From Helicobacter sp. 13S00401-1 (GTDB lineage Bacteria > Campylobacterota > Campylobacteria > Campylobacterales > Helicobacteraceae): a DNA stretch of 46,904 nt. The notes under the pieces are model-generated. The model saw only the letters and a program-made list of their open reading frames with translations. It had not been told where the DNA came from and made no database searches. Shown piece by piece: positions 26,809-35,547 of this stretch; position 1 is the first letter of the stretch; each line of letters opens with the position of its first letter. The position numbers and the translations under genes are program-made. Location: the NCBI RefSeq assembly GCF_002272925.1, contig NZ_MLAR01000013.1, positions 1-46,904 of the forward strand. Reading direction: 5' to 3'.

Positions 26809-27388
26809 GACGCCCATGGATAAACAACTAACCTCTTTTTCAAATCTAGTAGATGCCCTAAGCAAACTGCCTAGCATAGGTAAAAAAAGTGCGCTAAAGA
26901 TGGCTTATACTCTCTGCATAGATGATATAGCTTTAGGTTTAAATATAGCTGAAAGTATTAATGAAGCTGTGCGCTCTACTAGTAAATGCAGTATCTGTGG
27001 AGGCCTCTCAGAAGGAGAGATCTGTCATATATGCATAGATTCTTTAAGAAGTAATGGCAAGCTTTGCATAGTAAGTCATCCAAAAGATATCCTCTTAATA
27101 GAAGGCTTAAAAGAGTTTTTTGGTAGGTACTGCGTTTTAGAATCTATAAAAGACTTTGACTTTGAAAGCTTAATAAAACGTATAAATGAAGAAAAGATCG
27201 AAGAGATAATCTTTGCTTTTTCACCCTCTTTAAGCAGTGATGTTTTAATAACTCACTTACAAGATAAACTTTCTCACTTAAACTTAAAGTTTACTAGGAT
27301 AGCCCAAGGTGTGCCCTCTAATGTAAACTTAGATAACATAGATCACTTCTCTTTAAGCAAGGCTTTTATGTATAGGGTGGATTTATAA
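26807..27388 (+). CDS. recR: Recombination protein RecR
   Basis: A 193-residue RecR of the RecFOR/RecOR pathway, which loads RecA at gaps. It contains the helix-hairpin-helix (ALSKLPSIGKKSALKMAYTL), a four-Cys zinc motif (CSICGGLSEGEICHIC, residues ~63-78) and a Toprim domain (LCIVSHPKDILLIEGLKEFF and onward). The longest frame starts at ATG 26807, but that codon overlaps the apparent -10 box. The ATG at 26816 (MDKQLTSF) is a likely start, giving a leaderless or nearly leaderless mRNA. No ribosome site precedes either. It is followed after 3 bp by a glycosyltransferase gene. Confidence 0.93.
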   Translation: MTPMDKQLTSFSNLVDALSKLPSIGKKSALKMAYTLCIDDIALGLNIAESINEAVRSTSKCSICGGLSEGEICHICIDSLRSNGKLCIVSHPKDILLIEGLKEFFGRYCVLESIKDFDFESLIKRINEEKIEEIIFAFSPSLSSDVLITHLQDKLSHLNLKFTRIAQGVPSNVNLDNIDHFSLSKAFMYRVDL

Positions 27389-27391
27389 GTT

Positions 27392-28420
27392 TTGCCTCCT
27401 TTTATCTCCATAATCATCCCTGTTTTTAACGTAGAAAAATATATAGCGCGTTGCTTAGAATCTTGTATAAACCAAACCTTAAAAGATATAGAAATAATAA
27501 TAGTTGATGACTGTGGGAGTGATAAAAGTATAGAGATAGCTAAAGGTTATGCTAGTAAAGATACTCGTATAAAAATAGTTTCTAACTTAAAAAACTTGGG
27601 CACTTTTCACACAAGACTTGAAGGTGTAAAAAATGCAGTTGGAAGATATATATTATTTGTAGATTCTGATGACTTTTTGGAACTAGATGCTTGTGAAGTG
27701 CTAAAAAATATAGCTTTAAATACACTAAAGTTAAAAAAAGATATAGATGATATTGATATCATAAACTTTAAGTCAAACTTCATTCTTTCAAAAACTACTA
27801 GGGTTAATAAAAAAGATTTATTGCTACATAAAACTCGCTATATCCTGCCAACTGCTTTTAATAAGGGCCCTCTTAAAGATGAGCAAATAGCCTTTAACTT
27901 CTTTTTAAAAAGCTATCACTTTCCAAAGTTTACGCTCTGGGATAAGGCTTATAAAAGATCTTTAGTTCTTAAAAGTATGGAAGTTTTAAAGTCTATAAAT
28001 AGACCTTTAAGCATGGCTGAAGACATGCTTATGTTTTATGTTATATCTTTACTCGCAAAATCTTACATAGGCATAGATAAAAGACTTTATAACTACTGCT
28101 TAAACCCAAGCTCCATAACAAAAGCTACTTCAGAGGCTAGCCTTGAAAAGAAAAAAGATGATATGACTTATATAGGAAATACGCTTTTAGAACTTTCTAA
28201 AAACAATGCTTTAAAGTCCAATAAGTATGCTTATAAGATAGCTTTTAGGATGAGTGAAAATCTTAAGTCTATAAATATATTAGAAGATAGATTTAACATA
28301 AAAGATGGAAAAAGTATCTATCTTAAAAAGTGTAAGGAATCTTTAAAACACTGGAATAGGAATCTAACCTATGTGCGTCTGCTAGCTTATATCCTAAGTG
28401 CTGGAAAGATAAAGCTTTAA
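27392..28420 (+). CDS. Family 2 glycosyltransferase
   Basis: A 342-residue GT-A-fold enzyme with a TTG start 3 bp after recR. The N-terminal domain has ISIIIPVFNVEKYIARCLES (residues ~5-24), then IIIVDDCGSD (~35-44) and the DxD-type site YILFVDSDDFLELD (~87-100). The C-terminal half is helical, Lys-rich and unlike any domain I can name. It probably adds a sugar to LPS/LOS or another surface glycan from a nucleotide sugar. Acceptor and sugar are not deducible. No other glycan genes adjoin. Confidence 0.87.
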   Translation: MPPFISIIIPVFNVEKYIARCLESCINQTLKDIEIIIVDDCGSDKSIEIAKGYASKDTRIKIVSNLKNLGTFHTRLEGVKNAVGRYILFVDSDDFLELDACEVLKNIALNTLKLKKDIDDIDIINFKSNFILSKTTRVNKKDLLLHKTRYILPTAFNKGPLKDEQIAFNFFLKSYHFPKFTLWDKAYKRSLVLKSMEVLKSINRPLSMAEDMLMFYVISLLAKSYIGIDKRLYNYCLNPSSITKATSEASLEKKKDDMTYIGNTLLELSKNNALKSNKYAYKIAFRMSENLKSINILEDRFNIKDGKSIYLKKCKESLKHWNRNLTYVRLLAYILSAGKIKL

Positions 28421-28422
28421 AC

Positions 28423-28450
28423 ACTTCTTTAGATTCTAATCTAAAGAAGT
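28423..28450. terminator. Bidirectional hairpin with a TAGATTCTA word
   Basis: ACTTCTTTAGATT (28423-28435), CT, AATCTAAAGAAGT (28438-28450): a perfect 13-bp inverted repeat, with T- and A-rich flanks, between the convergent glycosyltransferase and porin genes. Confidence 0.8.
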
Positions 28451-28455
28451 AAGTT

Positions 28456-29721
28456 TTAAAAACTAAGTCTTATACCGCCTGTTGCTTCAAAGGTATTAGG
28501 TAAAGGCGATTTACTTAAGTGAGTGCTACTTAGATATAAGATAAAGCCTACATTGCTAACTATTTGCATATCAACCATTAAATCCAACTCATTTTGCACA
28601 TACTGTTTAGAGACGCTATTAGTCACATAGTCAAAAAAAGTAGAGCCATAAACTAGATATAAAGAAAGCTTATCTGAGAAGGCTTTAACCTGCCCTACTC
28701 CATAAAATAAGTTAGCATTACTTCCATTTTTAAAAGCACGTCCTCCCCATATAAAAAATGGCAAGACGTTATTAAGACTTTGTTCAAAACCGCTATGAAC
28801 TGAGTTTCCTATCCCTAAAAGATTAAGACTAGCAAGGCCATTTTTTCCATTTCTTGCATAACCTAGGGAAAAATCTATCCACTTAAAGCCAGTAGCTAGT
28901 TTTACATCAGCTAAGTAGCTATCAAAACCAGGAGAGCTAAAACTAGGCTTCATACTAGCAGCTATACCAGAATCTAACCCCACATAAAAACTAGAGTTAT
29001 TAAACCTAGTAAAGGCGTGAATCCTTGCACCAAACATATTGAAAATAGATGGAGAGTAAAACCAAAAACCATAGACATAACTAGAGTTTTTGATGTCATT
29101 TTGTGAATCACTTAGATAATATCTAGCACCTAGGTTATAAAGCCCAAAACGCCCTAGGTCTTGAAAAGGTTGTATTTGATAGTAAGAAACTTGCCCAAAA
29201 CTTTTAGCATAAATCCCTTCAAGCAAGAGGTTGTTAAATGAAGCATTTCTAACCCATATACCATCTATTAGGTGGTTTATAAAAGGATTAAGAGGCATAA
29301 AACGTCCAGCTTTTATAGCTGTATCACCATCAAAGTACTCCAAAAAGCTTGGTCCTAGCATAACAGTGCTATCGCTTGAAAAGTCCTTCCTTGCCCCAAG
29401 TCCTGAGTTATAAAAACTCTGTAATGCCATAAAAGATATAGCAGCCCTTACATTATAAAAAAAGCCTGAAGTGTAGCCAAGCCCCACTGAGCTTAGCACA
29501 TAGGCGTTATTACCTAAGAAAGTTTTTGTGCCAACGTTGTTGTCATTATAAAAACCAGCTTGCCCACTAAAAAGCTTCATATAGTTACCATAAAGCATAG
29601 CCTCACCTCGTGAGGTACCATTTTTTAAAGCCTCATTTAAAGAGTTGTACTTAGCACTTAAGGTAACTATAAGGCACATCATTACTAGTATGTATTTTAA
29701 GGCAGTATTTTTCAAATGCAC
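28456..29721 (-). CDS. Outer-membrane porin-like protein (Hof/Opr type)
   Basis: A 421-residue protein with a signal peptide (ALKYILVMMCLIVTLSA), followed by a short helix (YNSLNEALKNGTSRGEAMLY) and about sixteen amphipathic strands. These include FFYNVRAAISFMALQSFYNS, AIKAGRFMPLNPFINHLIDG and FSLGYARNGKNG. It ends TGGIRLSF with C-terminal Phe. The layout fits the Hof/OprD-like outer-membrane families of Helicobacter, which form substrate-selective pores. Its ATG overlaps the panC stop by 10 bp, so it is translationally coupled to a vitamin-synthesis gene. Specificity unknown. Confidence 0.82.
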   Translation of the reverse strand: MHLKNTALKYILVMMCLIVTLSAKYNSLNEALKNGTSRGEAMLYGNYMKLFSGQAGFYNDNNVGTKTFLGNNAYVLSSVGLGYTSGFFYNVRAAISFMALQSFYNSGLGARKDFSSDSTVMLGPSFLEYFDGDTAIKAGRFMPLNPFINHLIDGIWVRNASFNNLLLEGIYAKSFGQVSYYQIQPFQDLGRFGLYNLGARYYLSDSQNDIKNSSYVYGFWFYSPSIFNMFGARIHAFTRFNNSSFYVGLDSGIAASMKPSFSSPGFDSYLADVKLATGFKWIDFSLGYARNGKNGLASLNLLGIGNSVHSGFEQSLNNVLPFFIWGGRAFKNGSNANLFYGVGQVKAFSDKLSLYLVYGSTFFDYVTNSVSKQYVQNELDLMVDMQIVSNVGFILYLSSTHLSKSPLPNTFEATGGIRLSF

Positions 29722-30566
29722 TTTCCTTCATGAACGATATCACTTATCCAAAGATTATCTAAAAGTCTGATGTTTTCAACTCTTATAACCGCTATAAGTA
29801 TAGAATCTTCTAGTTTAGTTGTTATGTGTAGCTCTCTATCTACAAATTCAAAGTATTCAACCTCAACATCCCATAAAGATTTTAAGGCTTCTTTTTTAAG
29901 CAAGCTTACATCTTTTATGCCATTTTTAATCTTATCTTCTATGCTAAAAAGTGCGCTTGAAAGACAAAGGGCTTTTTTTCTTCCTTCATTACTTAAGTAG
30001 ACATTCCTTGAACTAAAAGCAAGGTTATCTTTATCTCTAATTAAAGGCATGCCAACTACATTTATAGATAAGTTTAGATCTTTTACCATCTTTTCTATCA
30101 TCAAAAGCTGTTGGGCGTCTTTTTTGCCAAAGTAAGCATTGGTTGGAAGAACTAGGTTAAAAAACTTTAAAACTATACTTAAAACGCCATCAAAGTGACC
30201 AGGACGCAAAAAGCCTTCAAAAACATAGCCCATGAACTTAGGAGCGCTAACTTTTATAGAATCTTTTTCATACATCTCTTCTACGCTAGGCAAAAACACT
30301 ACATCAACCCCAAGACTTTCACATATCTTTAAATCAGATTCTATAGGTCTTGGATACTTGCTTAAATCTTCATGTGGTAAAAACTGTGTAGGATTTACAA
30401 AGATAGAAACCACACTTATATCATTATCTTTCTTGCTTTGTCTTATAAGGCTTTCATGTCCTAAATGAAGCGCACCCATAGTTGGAGTAAAGCCTAAGGT
30501 TTTAGAGCCTGTTTTAAGGCGCTTTAATGTGGATACTAACTCATGCTTGGATTTGACTACTAACAT
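29712..30566 (-). CDS. panC: Pantoate--beta-alanine ligase PanC
   Basis: A 284-residue ATP-dependent ligase for the last step of pantothenate synthesis. The HIGH-like motif lies in TPTMGALHLGHESLI (residues ~27-41). SIFVNPTQFLPHEDLSKYPR (~53-72), FLRPGHFDGVLSIVLKFFN (~116-134), YFGKKDAQQLLMIEKM (~142-157) and the KMSKS-like LAFSSRNVYL (~178-187) are all present. The first gene of a two-gene transcript with the porin-like OMP. panB is about 7 kb away. Confidence 0.96.
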   Translation of the reverse strand: MLVVKSKHELVSTLKRLKTGSKTLGFTPTMGALHLGHESLIRQSKKDNDISVVSIFVNPTQFLPHEDLSKYPRPIESDLKICESLGVDVVFLPSVEEMYEKDSIKVSAPKFMGYVFEGFLRPGHFDGVLSIVLKFFNLVLPTNAYFGKKDAQQLLMIEKMVKDLNLSINVVGMPLIRDKDNLAFSSRNVYLSNEGRKKALCLSSALFSIEDKIKNGIKDVSLLKKEALKSLWDVEVEYFEFVDRELHITTKLEDSILIAVIRVENIRLLDNLWISDIVHEGKCI

Positions 30567-30639
30567 ATCAATCTTTTATCTTTTGTAAAAATTAAAATAA
30601 CTTGCAGGCGTTATTTTACTAAATTATCCTTTTTATCTT

Positions 30640-30647
30640 GCTAAAAT
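30640..30647 (+). promoter_or_regulatory. Candidate -10 box (GCTAAAAT) for the flavoprotein gene
   Basis: GCTAAAAT follows a T-rich tract (CCTTTTTATCTT), 52 bp before the ATG at 30700. The predicted leader contains CGCCGCAGGCG (short inverted repeat) and an AGAGGGA ribosome site. Confidence 0.4.
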
Positions 30648-30699
30648 CAAAGGGCTTACCACAAATCTAAATATACGCCGCAGGCGAAAAGAGGGAATT

Positions 30700-31872
30700 A
30701 TGGAAAATGATAAACTAAAAATTGTCGTATTAGGGGCTGGATATGCAAGTCTATCTTTCTTAAAGTCACTAAGCCATGAGATGTTAAAAAAAGCTCAAAT
30801 AAAGCTTATAACTAACAATCCTTATCATTACTTTTCAGTACTACTACATGAAGTAGCAGTTGGCAATATGGACAAAAACGCCACAGTCGAACTAAAAAAG
30901 GCACTGCCTAAAGAAGTAGAACTAGTAGTAGACACGGTCACAGAGATAAAACAAAACGAAGTTATAACTAAAAATTCTAGCTTTGGTTTTGATAAGTTAA
31001 TAGTAGGACTTGGATTTAATAGTGAGTTTTTTAATATAAAAGGTGCTGATACAAACTCACTAACTTGTGGGAACTACAAAGAAGCCTTAGCCATAAAAGA
31101 ACGTATAGCAAGCTTGCTTACTACTAAGACTAGTAAGGGTGAAAAGGTAGATATAGCAATATGTGGCGGTGGATTTAGTGGGGTTGAGTTAGTCTCATCT
31201 CTAGCCCAAAAAGTATGTGAAGATAAAAAATTACCAAAAGATAGTGTTAATATCTACTGCATAGAGGCTATGCCAGATATCATAGCCGCCTTCCCAAAAG
31301 AGCTAATCAATGTAGCAAAAAAAAGACTAGATGAACTTGGTGTTATACTTAAAACTGACCATAAGATCTTAGAGATAAAACAAGATTCTATAACTTGTGA
31401 TTACAAAGGGAGTGAAGTTAGTATAAAAACTGACCTTGCTATCTGGTTAGTTGGCGTAAAGGGTAATGCAGTCATAGGCAACTCTCCCATCCTAGAAAGT
31501 GCTAGAAACAGGGTGGCAGTTACTAAAACACTCAATGCACCTAGGTTTAATCACATCTTTATAGTTGGAGACTGCTCTTTTGTAAAAGATGATAATGATA
31601 AACCGCTTCCTCCAACTGCACAACTTGCCATACAGCAAGGAAAATATCTTGCTAGGGAGTTTACTAATATAATAGAGGGCAAGAGCTTAAATGAGTTTAA
31701 GTTTATCTCTAAAGGTATGATATGCTCTCTAGGAGAAGACTTTGCTATAGGCGTAGGTGCTGATCCAAAAAAACTTTATATAGGCAAAGGACCTATGCTC
31801 TTAAAACGTAATATTATAGAAGCTTACTGGAGATATAAAGTAGGCGGTATGAGTAGGCTACTCAAAGGATAA
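30700..31872 (+). CDS. NAD(P)/FAD-dependent oxidoreductase, type II NADH dehydrogenase-like
   Basis: A 390-residue flavoprotein with two dinucleotide-binding folds: IVVLGAGYASLSFLKSL (FAD, residues ~9-25) and VDIAICGGGFSGVELVSSLA (NAD(P)H, ~149-168). The C-terminal FAD motif is HIFIVGDCSF (~284-293), then LPPTAQLAIQQGKYLA (~301-316). The HEVAVG segment (~51-56) and the positively charged tail fit NDH-2 enzymes, which pass electrons from NADH to quinone at the inner membrane without pumping protons. A ferredoxin reductase or sulfide-quinone reductase relative is possible, but no extra redox-active Cys pair is visible. Single gene. Confidence 0.82.
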   Translation: MENDKLKIVVLGAGYASLSFLKSLSHEMLKKAQIKLITNNPYHYFSVLLHEVAVGNMDKNATVELKKALPKEVELVVDTVTEIKQNEVITKNSSFGFDKLIVGLGFNSEFFNIKGADTNSLTCGNYKEALAIKERIASLLTTKTSKGEKVDIAICGGGFSGVELVSSLAQKVCEDKKLPKDSVNIYCIEAMPDIIAAFPKELINVAKKRLDELGVILKTDHKILEIKQDSITCDYKGSEVSIKTDLAIWLVGVKGNAVIGNSPILESARNRVAVTKTLNAPRFNHIFIVGDCSFVKDDNDKPLPPTAQLAIQQGKYLAREFTNIIEGKSLNEFKFISKGMICSLGEDFAIGVGADPKKLYIGKGPMLLKRNIIEAYWRYKVGGMSRLLKG

Positions 31873-31930
31873 GGCTACTTATGAAACATAAACTATTTTT
31901 TATTTAAGTTTAATATAGCCATTTTTAAAA

Positions 31931-31970
31931 AGACTTATAGAATCTAGTGGCAAATAGATTCTATAAGTCT
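31931..31970. terminator. Perfect 16-bp hairpin made of paired TAGAWTCTA words
   Basis: AGACTTATAGAATCTA (31931-31946) and TAGATTCTATAAGTCT (31955-31970) are exactly complementary around an 8-nt loop; TTTAAAAATA follows. It lies about 60 bp after the flavoprotein stop. Confidence 0.85.
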
Positions 31971-32214
31971 TTAAAAATATTTTTTAATTCATAAAATTTT
32001 ACACTGTAGTCTTTTTTTACACTGCTTATCTTTACTTTGTTTGCATTTATCTTGCTTACTATATTTCTATGGCTTATATGGGCTTATATGGGCTTATCTT
32101 GGTTTTTAGGAATCTTAGTTATGCCAGGTTTTAATCTTTGCTATCCATGAAAACTACTTTAAAGATAAGGTTTATATTTGATATTTAAAAAAGTTTTGAT
32201 TAGATGAGTGGGCA

Positions 32215-32231
32215 AGCCCTAAAAGGGCTTA
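32215..32231 (-). terminator. Terminator of the beta-propeller gene
   Basis: AAGCCCT, AAA, AGGGCTT: a 7-bp stem downstream (minus strand) of the propeller gene. A second palindrome, ATAGTTTTTATAAAAACTAT (32246-32265), overlaps that gene's stop codon. Confidence 0.5.
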
Positions 32232-32260
32232 GTAATGCTAAGACATAGTTTTTATAAAAA

Positions 32261-33250
32261 CTATTTGTGTTCTATGCCTTCTATTCTTAATACTTTATTG
32301 CCTAGCATTTCTGGTATCCAAAGCACACCATTATGTAAGAATATGTCAGCAGGAGCTCTAAGTTTTACTGGTAGAGGTATCTCTTTATAGCTTCCATCAG
32401 CTTGTACTCTGTAAAGTTTTCCATCAGTAGAAGTGAAATTTAGACCATTCCAGTCGCTTACTAGGAAGCTTCCGCTTGGTTCTTTTTGAAGACCATCTAG
32501 CTCGCCTTTAACACCGCTAAATACTTCAAGTTTTTTAGTTTTCATGTTGTACTTCATAAGGTTGGCTGCGTTTTTACCACTTGCATCATAACCAGCTATA
32601 TAAAGCTCATCACCATCTAGCACTAGTCCATTTGGTCCGCCAAGAGCAGGGTCTATCTTAACTAGAGTGCTGTACTTTTTAGTTTTAACATCTACTTTTA
32701 AGATAAGGCCAGTACCTGTATCACTAACTAGTAAAGTGTGATCGTTTTCAACAGCTATATCATTTAAGAAGATTGAACCTTTAACTGGAAGTTTGAAAAC
32801 TTCTTTTTTAGTTTTTACATTAAAGCCTCTGATAACACCAACATCTACCATGTAAAGTGTATCGCCTATCATGTTCATACCTTTTGGGCCATCTAGTCCA
32901 GTTATCCATTTTTTTTGTATAACGTTACCATGGTGGTCAAGTAGACTTACAAACCCATCGCCATCTTTTGCTATAGGGGCAAATTTTCCAACATTAGTTA
33001 CATATACGTGATGTTTGGATACAAACACGCTTTCTGGAGATGCTAGTCCATCTATTTCTTTAATTTTTAGACCATCCATTTCCATGGTTTTACCCATAGA
33101 CATATGTTTGTCCATTTTTTTGTCCATAGATTTGTGGTGAGCGTGCATATCCATTGATTTATCAGCATGCATGTCAGAAGAGTTAGCCCCAAAAGCTAGT
33201 GCACTACAAGCTATAACACTTAACACTGCAGAGATTACTGTTTTTTTCAT
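32261..33250 (-). CDS. Periplasmic SMP-30/NHL-type beta-propeller with His/Met-rich N-terminus
   Basis: A 329-residue protein with a signal peptide (MKKTVISAVLSVIACSALAF). The next stretch, residues 27-58, holds nine Met and five His (MHADKSMDMHAHHKSMDKK and onward), a pattern seen in copper- or nickel-binding periplasmic proteins. The rest is a beta-propeller with repeated blades: VFVSKHHVYVTNVG, GLDGPKGMNMIGDTLYMVDV, GGPNGLVLDGDELYIAGYD and LRAPADIFLHNGVLWIPEM. The family includes gluconolactonases and sensory or lactonase-like proteins; the catalytic role is uncertain. GATTACTCC on the plus strand gives a good GGAGTAATC ribosome site. A single gene. Confidence 0.75.
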   Translation of the reverse strand: MKKTVISAVLSVIACSALAFGANSSDMHADKSMDMHAHHKSMDKKMDKHMSMGKTMEMDGLKIKEIDGLASPESVFVSKHHVYVTNVGKFAPIAKDGDGFVSLLDHHGNVIQKKWITGLDGPKGMNMIGDTLYMVDVGVIRGFNVKTKKEVFKLPVKGSIFLNDIAVENDHTLLVSDTGTGLILKVDVKTKKYSTLVKIDPALGGPNGLVLDGDELYIAGYDASGKNAANLMKYNMKTKKLEVFSGVKGELDGLQKEPSGSFLVSDWNGLNFTSTDGKLYRVQADGSYKEIPLPVKLRAPADIFLHNGVLWIPEMLGNKVLRIEGIEHK

Positions 33251-33288
33251 TTTGATTACTCCTAAAGTAAATATCTTGCCATTTTAGC

Positions 33289-33296
33289 ATTTTATA
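33289..33296 (-). promoter_or_regulatory. Candidate -10 box (TATAAAAT) for the beta-propeller gene
   Basis: Read on the minus strand, TATAAAAT lies about 40 bp before the ATG at 33250, with an AGGAG ribosome site between. Confidence 0.5.
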
Positions 33297-33609
33297 AAAA
33301 GCATAGACCATTAGACCCCGCATGAAATTGTTTTGTTAACACAATGTGTAAATATAAAAAATAACTCCTTTAAACTTACCCATGCAAGATAGTCTTAGTG
33401 ATATTATAAAAGAGAATAAAAAAATTTACTTTTTAAAAAGAAAAATAATGATCAAAAAAGATAATTTAAGAAAATATCTTGATAAAAAGTACTAATTAAG
33501 AAAGGATTAATGCAGTTTCGGTAAACAAAAATTGAACTTATTTACACTTACAGTAGTTTTTTTCTATAGCAGTTAAAAAGATCTGTTTTGGGATTTTATA
33601 ACTTTAAAA

Positions 33610-33636
33610 CTTAGAATCTAGTTTAAAGATTCTAAG
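33610..33636 (-). terminator. tsf terminator hairpin with a TAGAWTCTA word
   Basis: CTTAGAATCT (33610-33619) pairs perfectly with AGATTCTAAG (33627-33636) around a 7-nt loop. On the minus strand it is followed by TTTTAAAG, as expected for termination of rpsB-tsf. Confidence 0.7.
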
Positions 33637-33680
33637 AGTATTTAAGATTGTGTAAGGGGAAAAATATAAGTGATAAAAGC

Positions 33681-34589
33681 CTATTTCATCTGTGCTGCTA
33701 CTTCTTCAGCAAAGTTATCAACTTTTTTCTCTATACCTTCACCTAGTTCAAATCTTACAAAATCAACTATGCTAGCAGTAGTTTGAAGGGCTTTTGCAGA
33801 GTCATTTACAAAAGCTTCTATGCTTTTTTTATCATCTAGGATGTACTTTTGTTTTAGCAAAGTCACTTCTTCGTAGAATTTAGCAATTTTCCCAGGAAGG
33901 ATTTTATCCCACATACTCTCTGGCTTTCCTTCTTTTGCTAAAAGCTCTTTTGCTATCTCAGTTTCTTTAGCTATAACTTCATCACTAACACATTTTGGGC
34001 AAAGATAACTTGGCTTCATAGTAGCAGCGTGCATAGCTACACCTTTTGCCACTTCTACTAGCTCGTTAGCCTTTGGAGACTGTATCTTTATAAGCGCACC
34101 TAGTTTAAAGTTATGATGCACATAACCATTTACTATCTCATCTGCTGAGCAAGTAAAAGTTCTTAGTCTTCTTACAACTATGTTTTCACCAATGGTTGCA
34201 ATTTTACTTTTTAGATACTCTTCATAACTCATGCCTTCTATCTTAAGACTAGCAAGTTTACTAACATCATCTATGGCATTTTCAAATACTAAATCTAGCG
34301 TTTTATTAACTAGATCTTTAAAGCCATCATTTTTTGCAACAAAGTCAGTTTCTGAGTTTAACTCTATTAAGGTAGCTTTTTTGAAATCTGGTGCTATCTT
34401 CATGGCTATAACACCTTCACTTGCTACTCTATCACCTTTCTTACCAGCCTTACTTAAGCCTTTTTTGCGTAAGATCTCTATTGCTTGTTCTATGTCTCCA
34501 CTAGCCTCTTTTAAAGCGCCTTTGCACTCCATGATCCCAGCATCTGTTTTATCTCTTAACTCTTTTACTAATTTTGCACTAATTTCCAT
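33681..34589 (-). CDS. tsf: Translation elongation factor Ts
   Basis: A 302-residue nucleotide-exchange factor for EF-Tu. The N-terminal UBA-like domain has LVKELRDKTDAGIMECKGAL (residues ~7-26), and the EF-Tu contact motif is ETDFVA in ELNSETDFVAKND (~76-88). The dimerisation/coiled-coil part follows. At 302 residues it is, from memory, shorter than the ~355-residue EF-Ts of H. pylori and C. jejuni, so part of the C-terminal half may be reduced. It lies 13 bp after rpsB, the standard order. Confidence 0.95.
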   Translation of the reverse strand: MEISAKLVKELRDKTDAGIMECKGALKEASGDIEQAIEILRKKGLSKAGKKGDRVASEGVIAMKIAPDFKKATLIELNSETDFVAKNDGFKDLVNKTLDLVFENAIDDVSKLASLKIEGMSYEEYLKSKIATIGENIVVRRLRTFTCSADEIVNGYVHHNFKLGALIKIQSPKANELVEVAKGVAMHAATMKPSYLCPKCVSDEVIAKETEIAKELLAKEGKPESMWDKILPGKIAKFYEEVTLLKQKYILDDKKSIEAFVNDSAKALQTTASIVDFVRFELGEGIEKKVDNFAEEVAAQMK

Positions 34590-34602
34590 CCATCTTCCTT
34601 TA

Positions 34603-35397
34603 TTAAAGTGGTTTTTCTTCTATAGCGTCTAAAACTAAAGTCTCTTCTTCTTTTGCTACTTCTTTTTCTTCAGCAGCACTTTCAACTTCGCTAACTTCTT
34701 CTTGTGGTGCTTTTTCATCACTCATCTCTCTGCCTTCTATGATAGCATCACTCATTTCTTTGCAGAAAAGTTGGATTGAACGTATAGCATCATCATTACC
34801 TGGTACTGGAAAGTCAACTACATCAGGATCACAATTTGTATCAAGTAAGGCAATTACAGGCATACCTAATCTTCTAGCTTCAGCAACTGCGATTTTTTCT
34901 TTTACTACGTCTATTACTAAAATCATATCAGGCGCAGCTTTCATGTGTCTAACACCACCTAGATACTTAGTTAGTTTGTCTTTTTTGCGCTCTATCATTA
35001 GTCTTTCTTTCTTGGTTAAAAGCTCTATTTGACCGCTTGCTTCCATAGCTTCTATGGCTTCTAGTTTTCTAACTGACTTTTTGATAGTACTAAAGTTTGT
35101 AAGCATCCCACCTAACCAGCGATAGTTCACATAAGGAGCGCCAACTTTTTCAGCATACTCTTTTATAGTATCACTAGCTTGTTTTTTAGTTCCTACAAAC
35201 ATTATGCTTTTGCCCTGTGCTGAAGCATCTCTTACTACATTATATATGTATCTAAAATATCTTAGGGTTTTTTGTAAGTCTATGATGTGTATATTTTTTC
35301 TAACACCAAAGATGTATTTTTTCATTTTTGGATTCCATCTTCTTGTTTGATGGCCAAAATGTACGCCGCACTCTAGTAAGTCTTTCATCGTTACCAT
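34603..35397 (-). CDS. rpsB: 30S ribosomal protein S2
   Basis: A 264-residue S2 with [20 protein letters not shown] (residues ~4-23), [28 protein letters not shown] (~89-108) and [19 protein letters not shown] (~155-173). After residue ~225 there is an acidic tail rich in Glu and Ala, a variable extension also seen in other Campylobacterota. The upstream gap (35398-35547) should hold the promoter; the mRNA continues into tsf. A TCTCCTTG on the plus strand marks the ribosome site. Confidence 0.97.
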   Translation of the reverse strand: MVTMKDLLECGVHFGHQTRRWNPKMKKYIFGVRKNIHIIDLQKTLRYFRYIYNVVRDASAQGKSIMFVGTKKQASDTIKEYAEKVGAPYVNYRWLGGMLTNFSTIKKSVRKLEAIEAMEASGQIELLTKKERLMIERKKDKLTKYLGGVRHMKAAPDMILVIDVVKEKIAVAEARRLGMPVIALLDTNCDPDVVDFPVPGNDDAIRSIQLFCKEMSDAIIEGREMSDEKAPQEEVSEVESAAEEKEVAKEEETLVLDAIEEKPL

Positions 35398-35547
35398 ATT
35401 GTCTCCTTGTAACTTTATATAAGGTTTTTTCCTCCATACTTTTTAAAGCCCTAATCTCTTAAAGCTCAACCTATTAGGAAAGTATGTGTGTTTTTTACAC
35501 GAACTATAATTATATAACTTTAAACTTATAGTTTTATAAATGCTAAC

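Larger units (their letters stand above)
31873..32260. other. Intergenic region (388 bp) with terminators and a short tandem repeat
   Basis: Holds a perfect 16-bp hairpin (31931-31970), a 10-bp tandem GGCTTATATG (2.7 copies, 32071-32097) and the terminator of the beta-propeller gene. No gene seen. Confidence 0.7.
33251..33680. other. Intergenic region (430 bp) between the beta-propeller gene and tsf
   Basis: Contains the propeller promoter at one end and the tsf terminator hairpin at the other. The middle (about 33310-33600) is very A+T-rich with no gene or clear RNA structure that I can see. Confidence 0.6.

Noticed and set aside
32071-32097. 10-bp tandem repeat GGCTTATATG as a phase-variable element
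   Set aside because: Fewer than three copies, intergenic, and far from any start; probably chance or a minor duplication.
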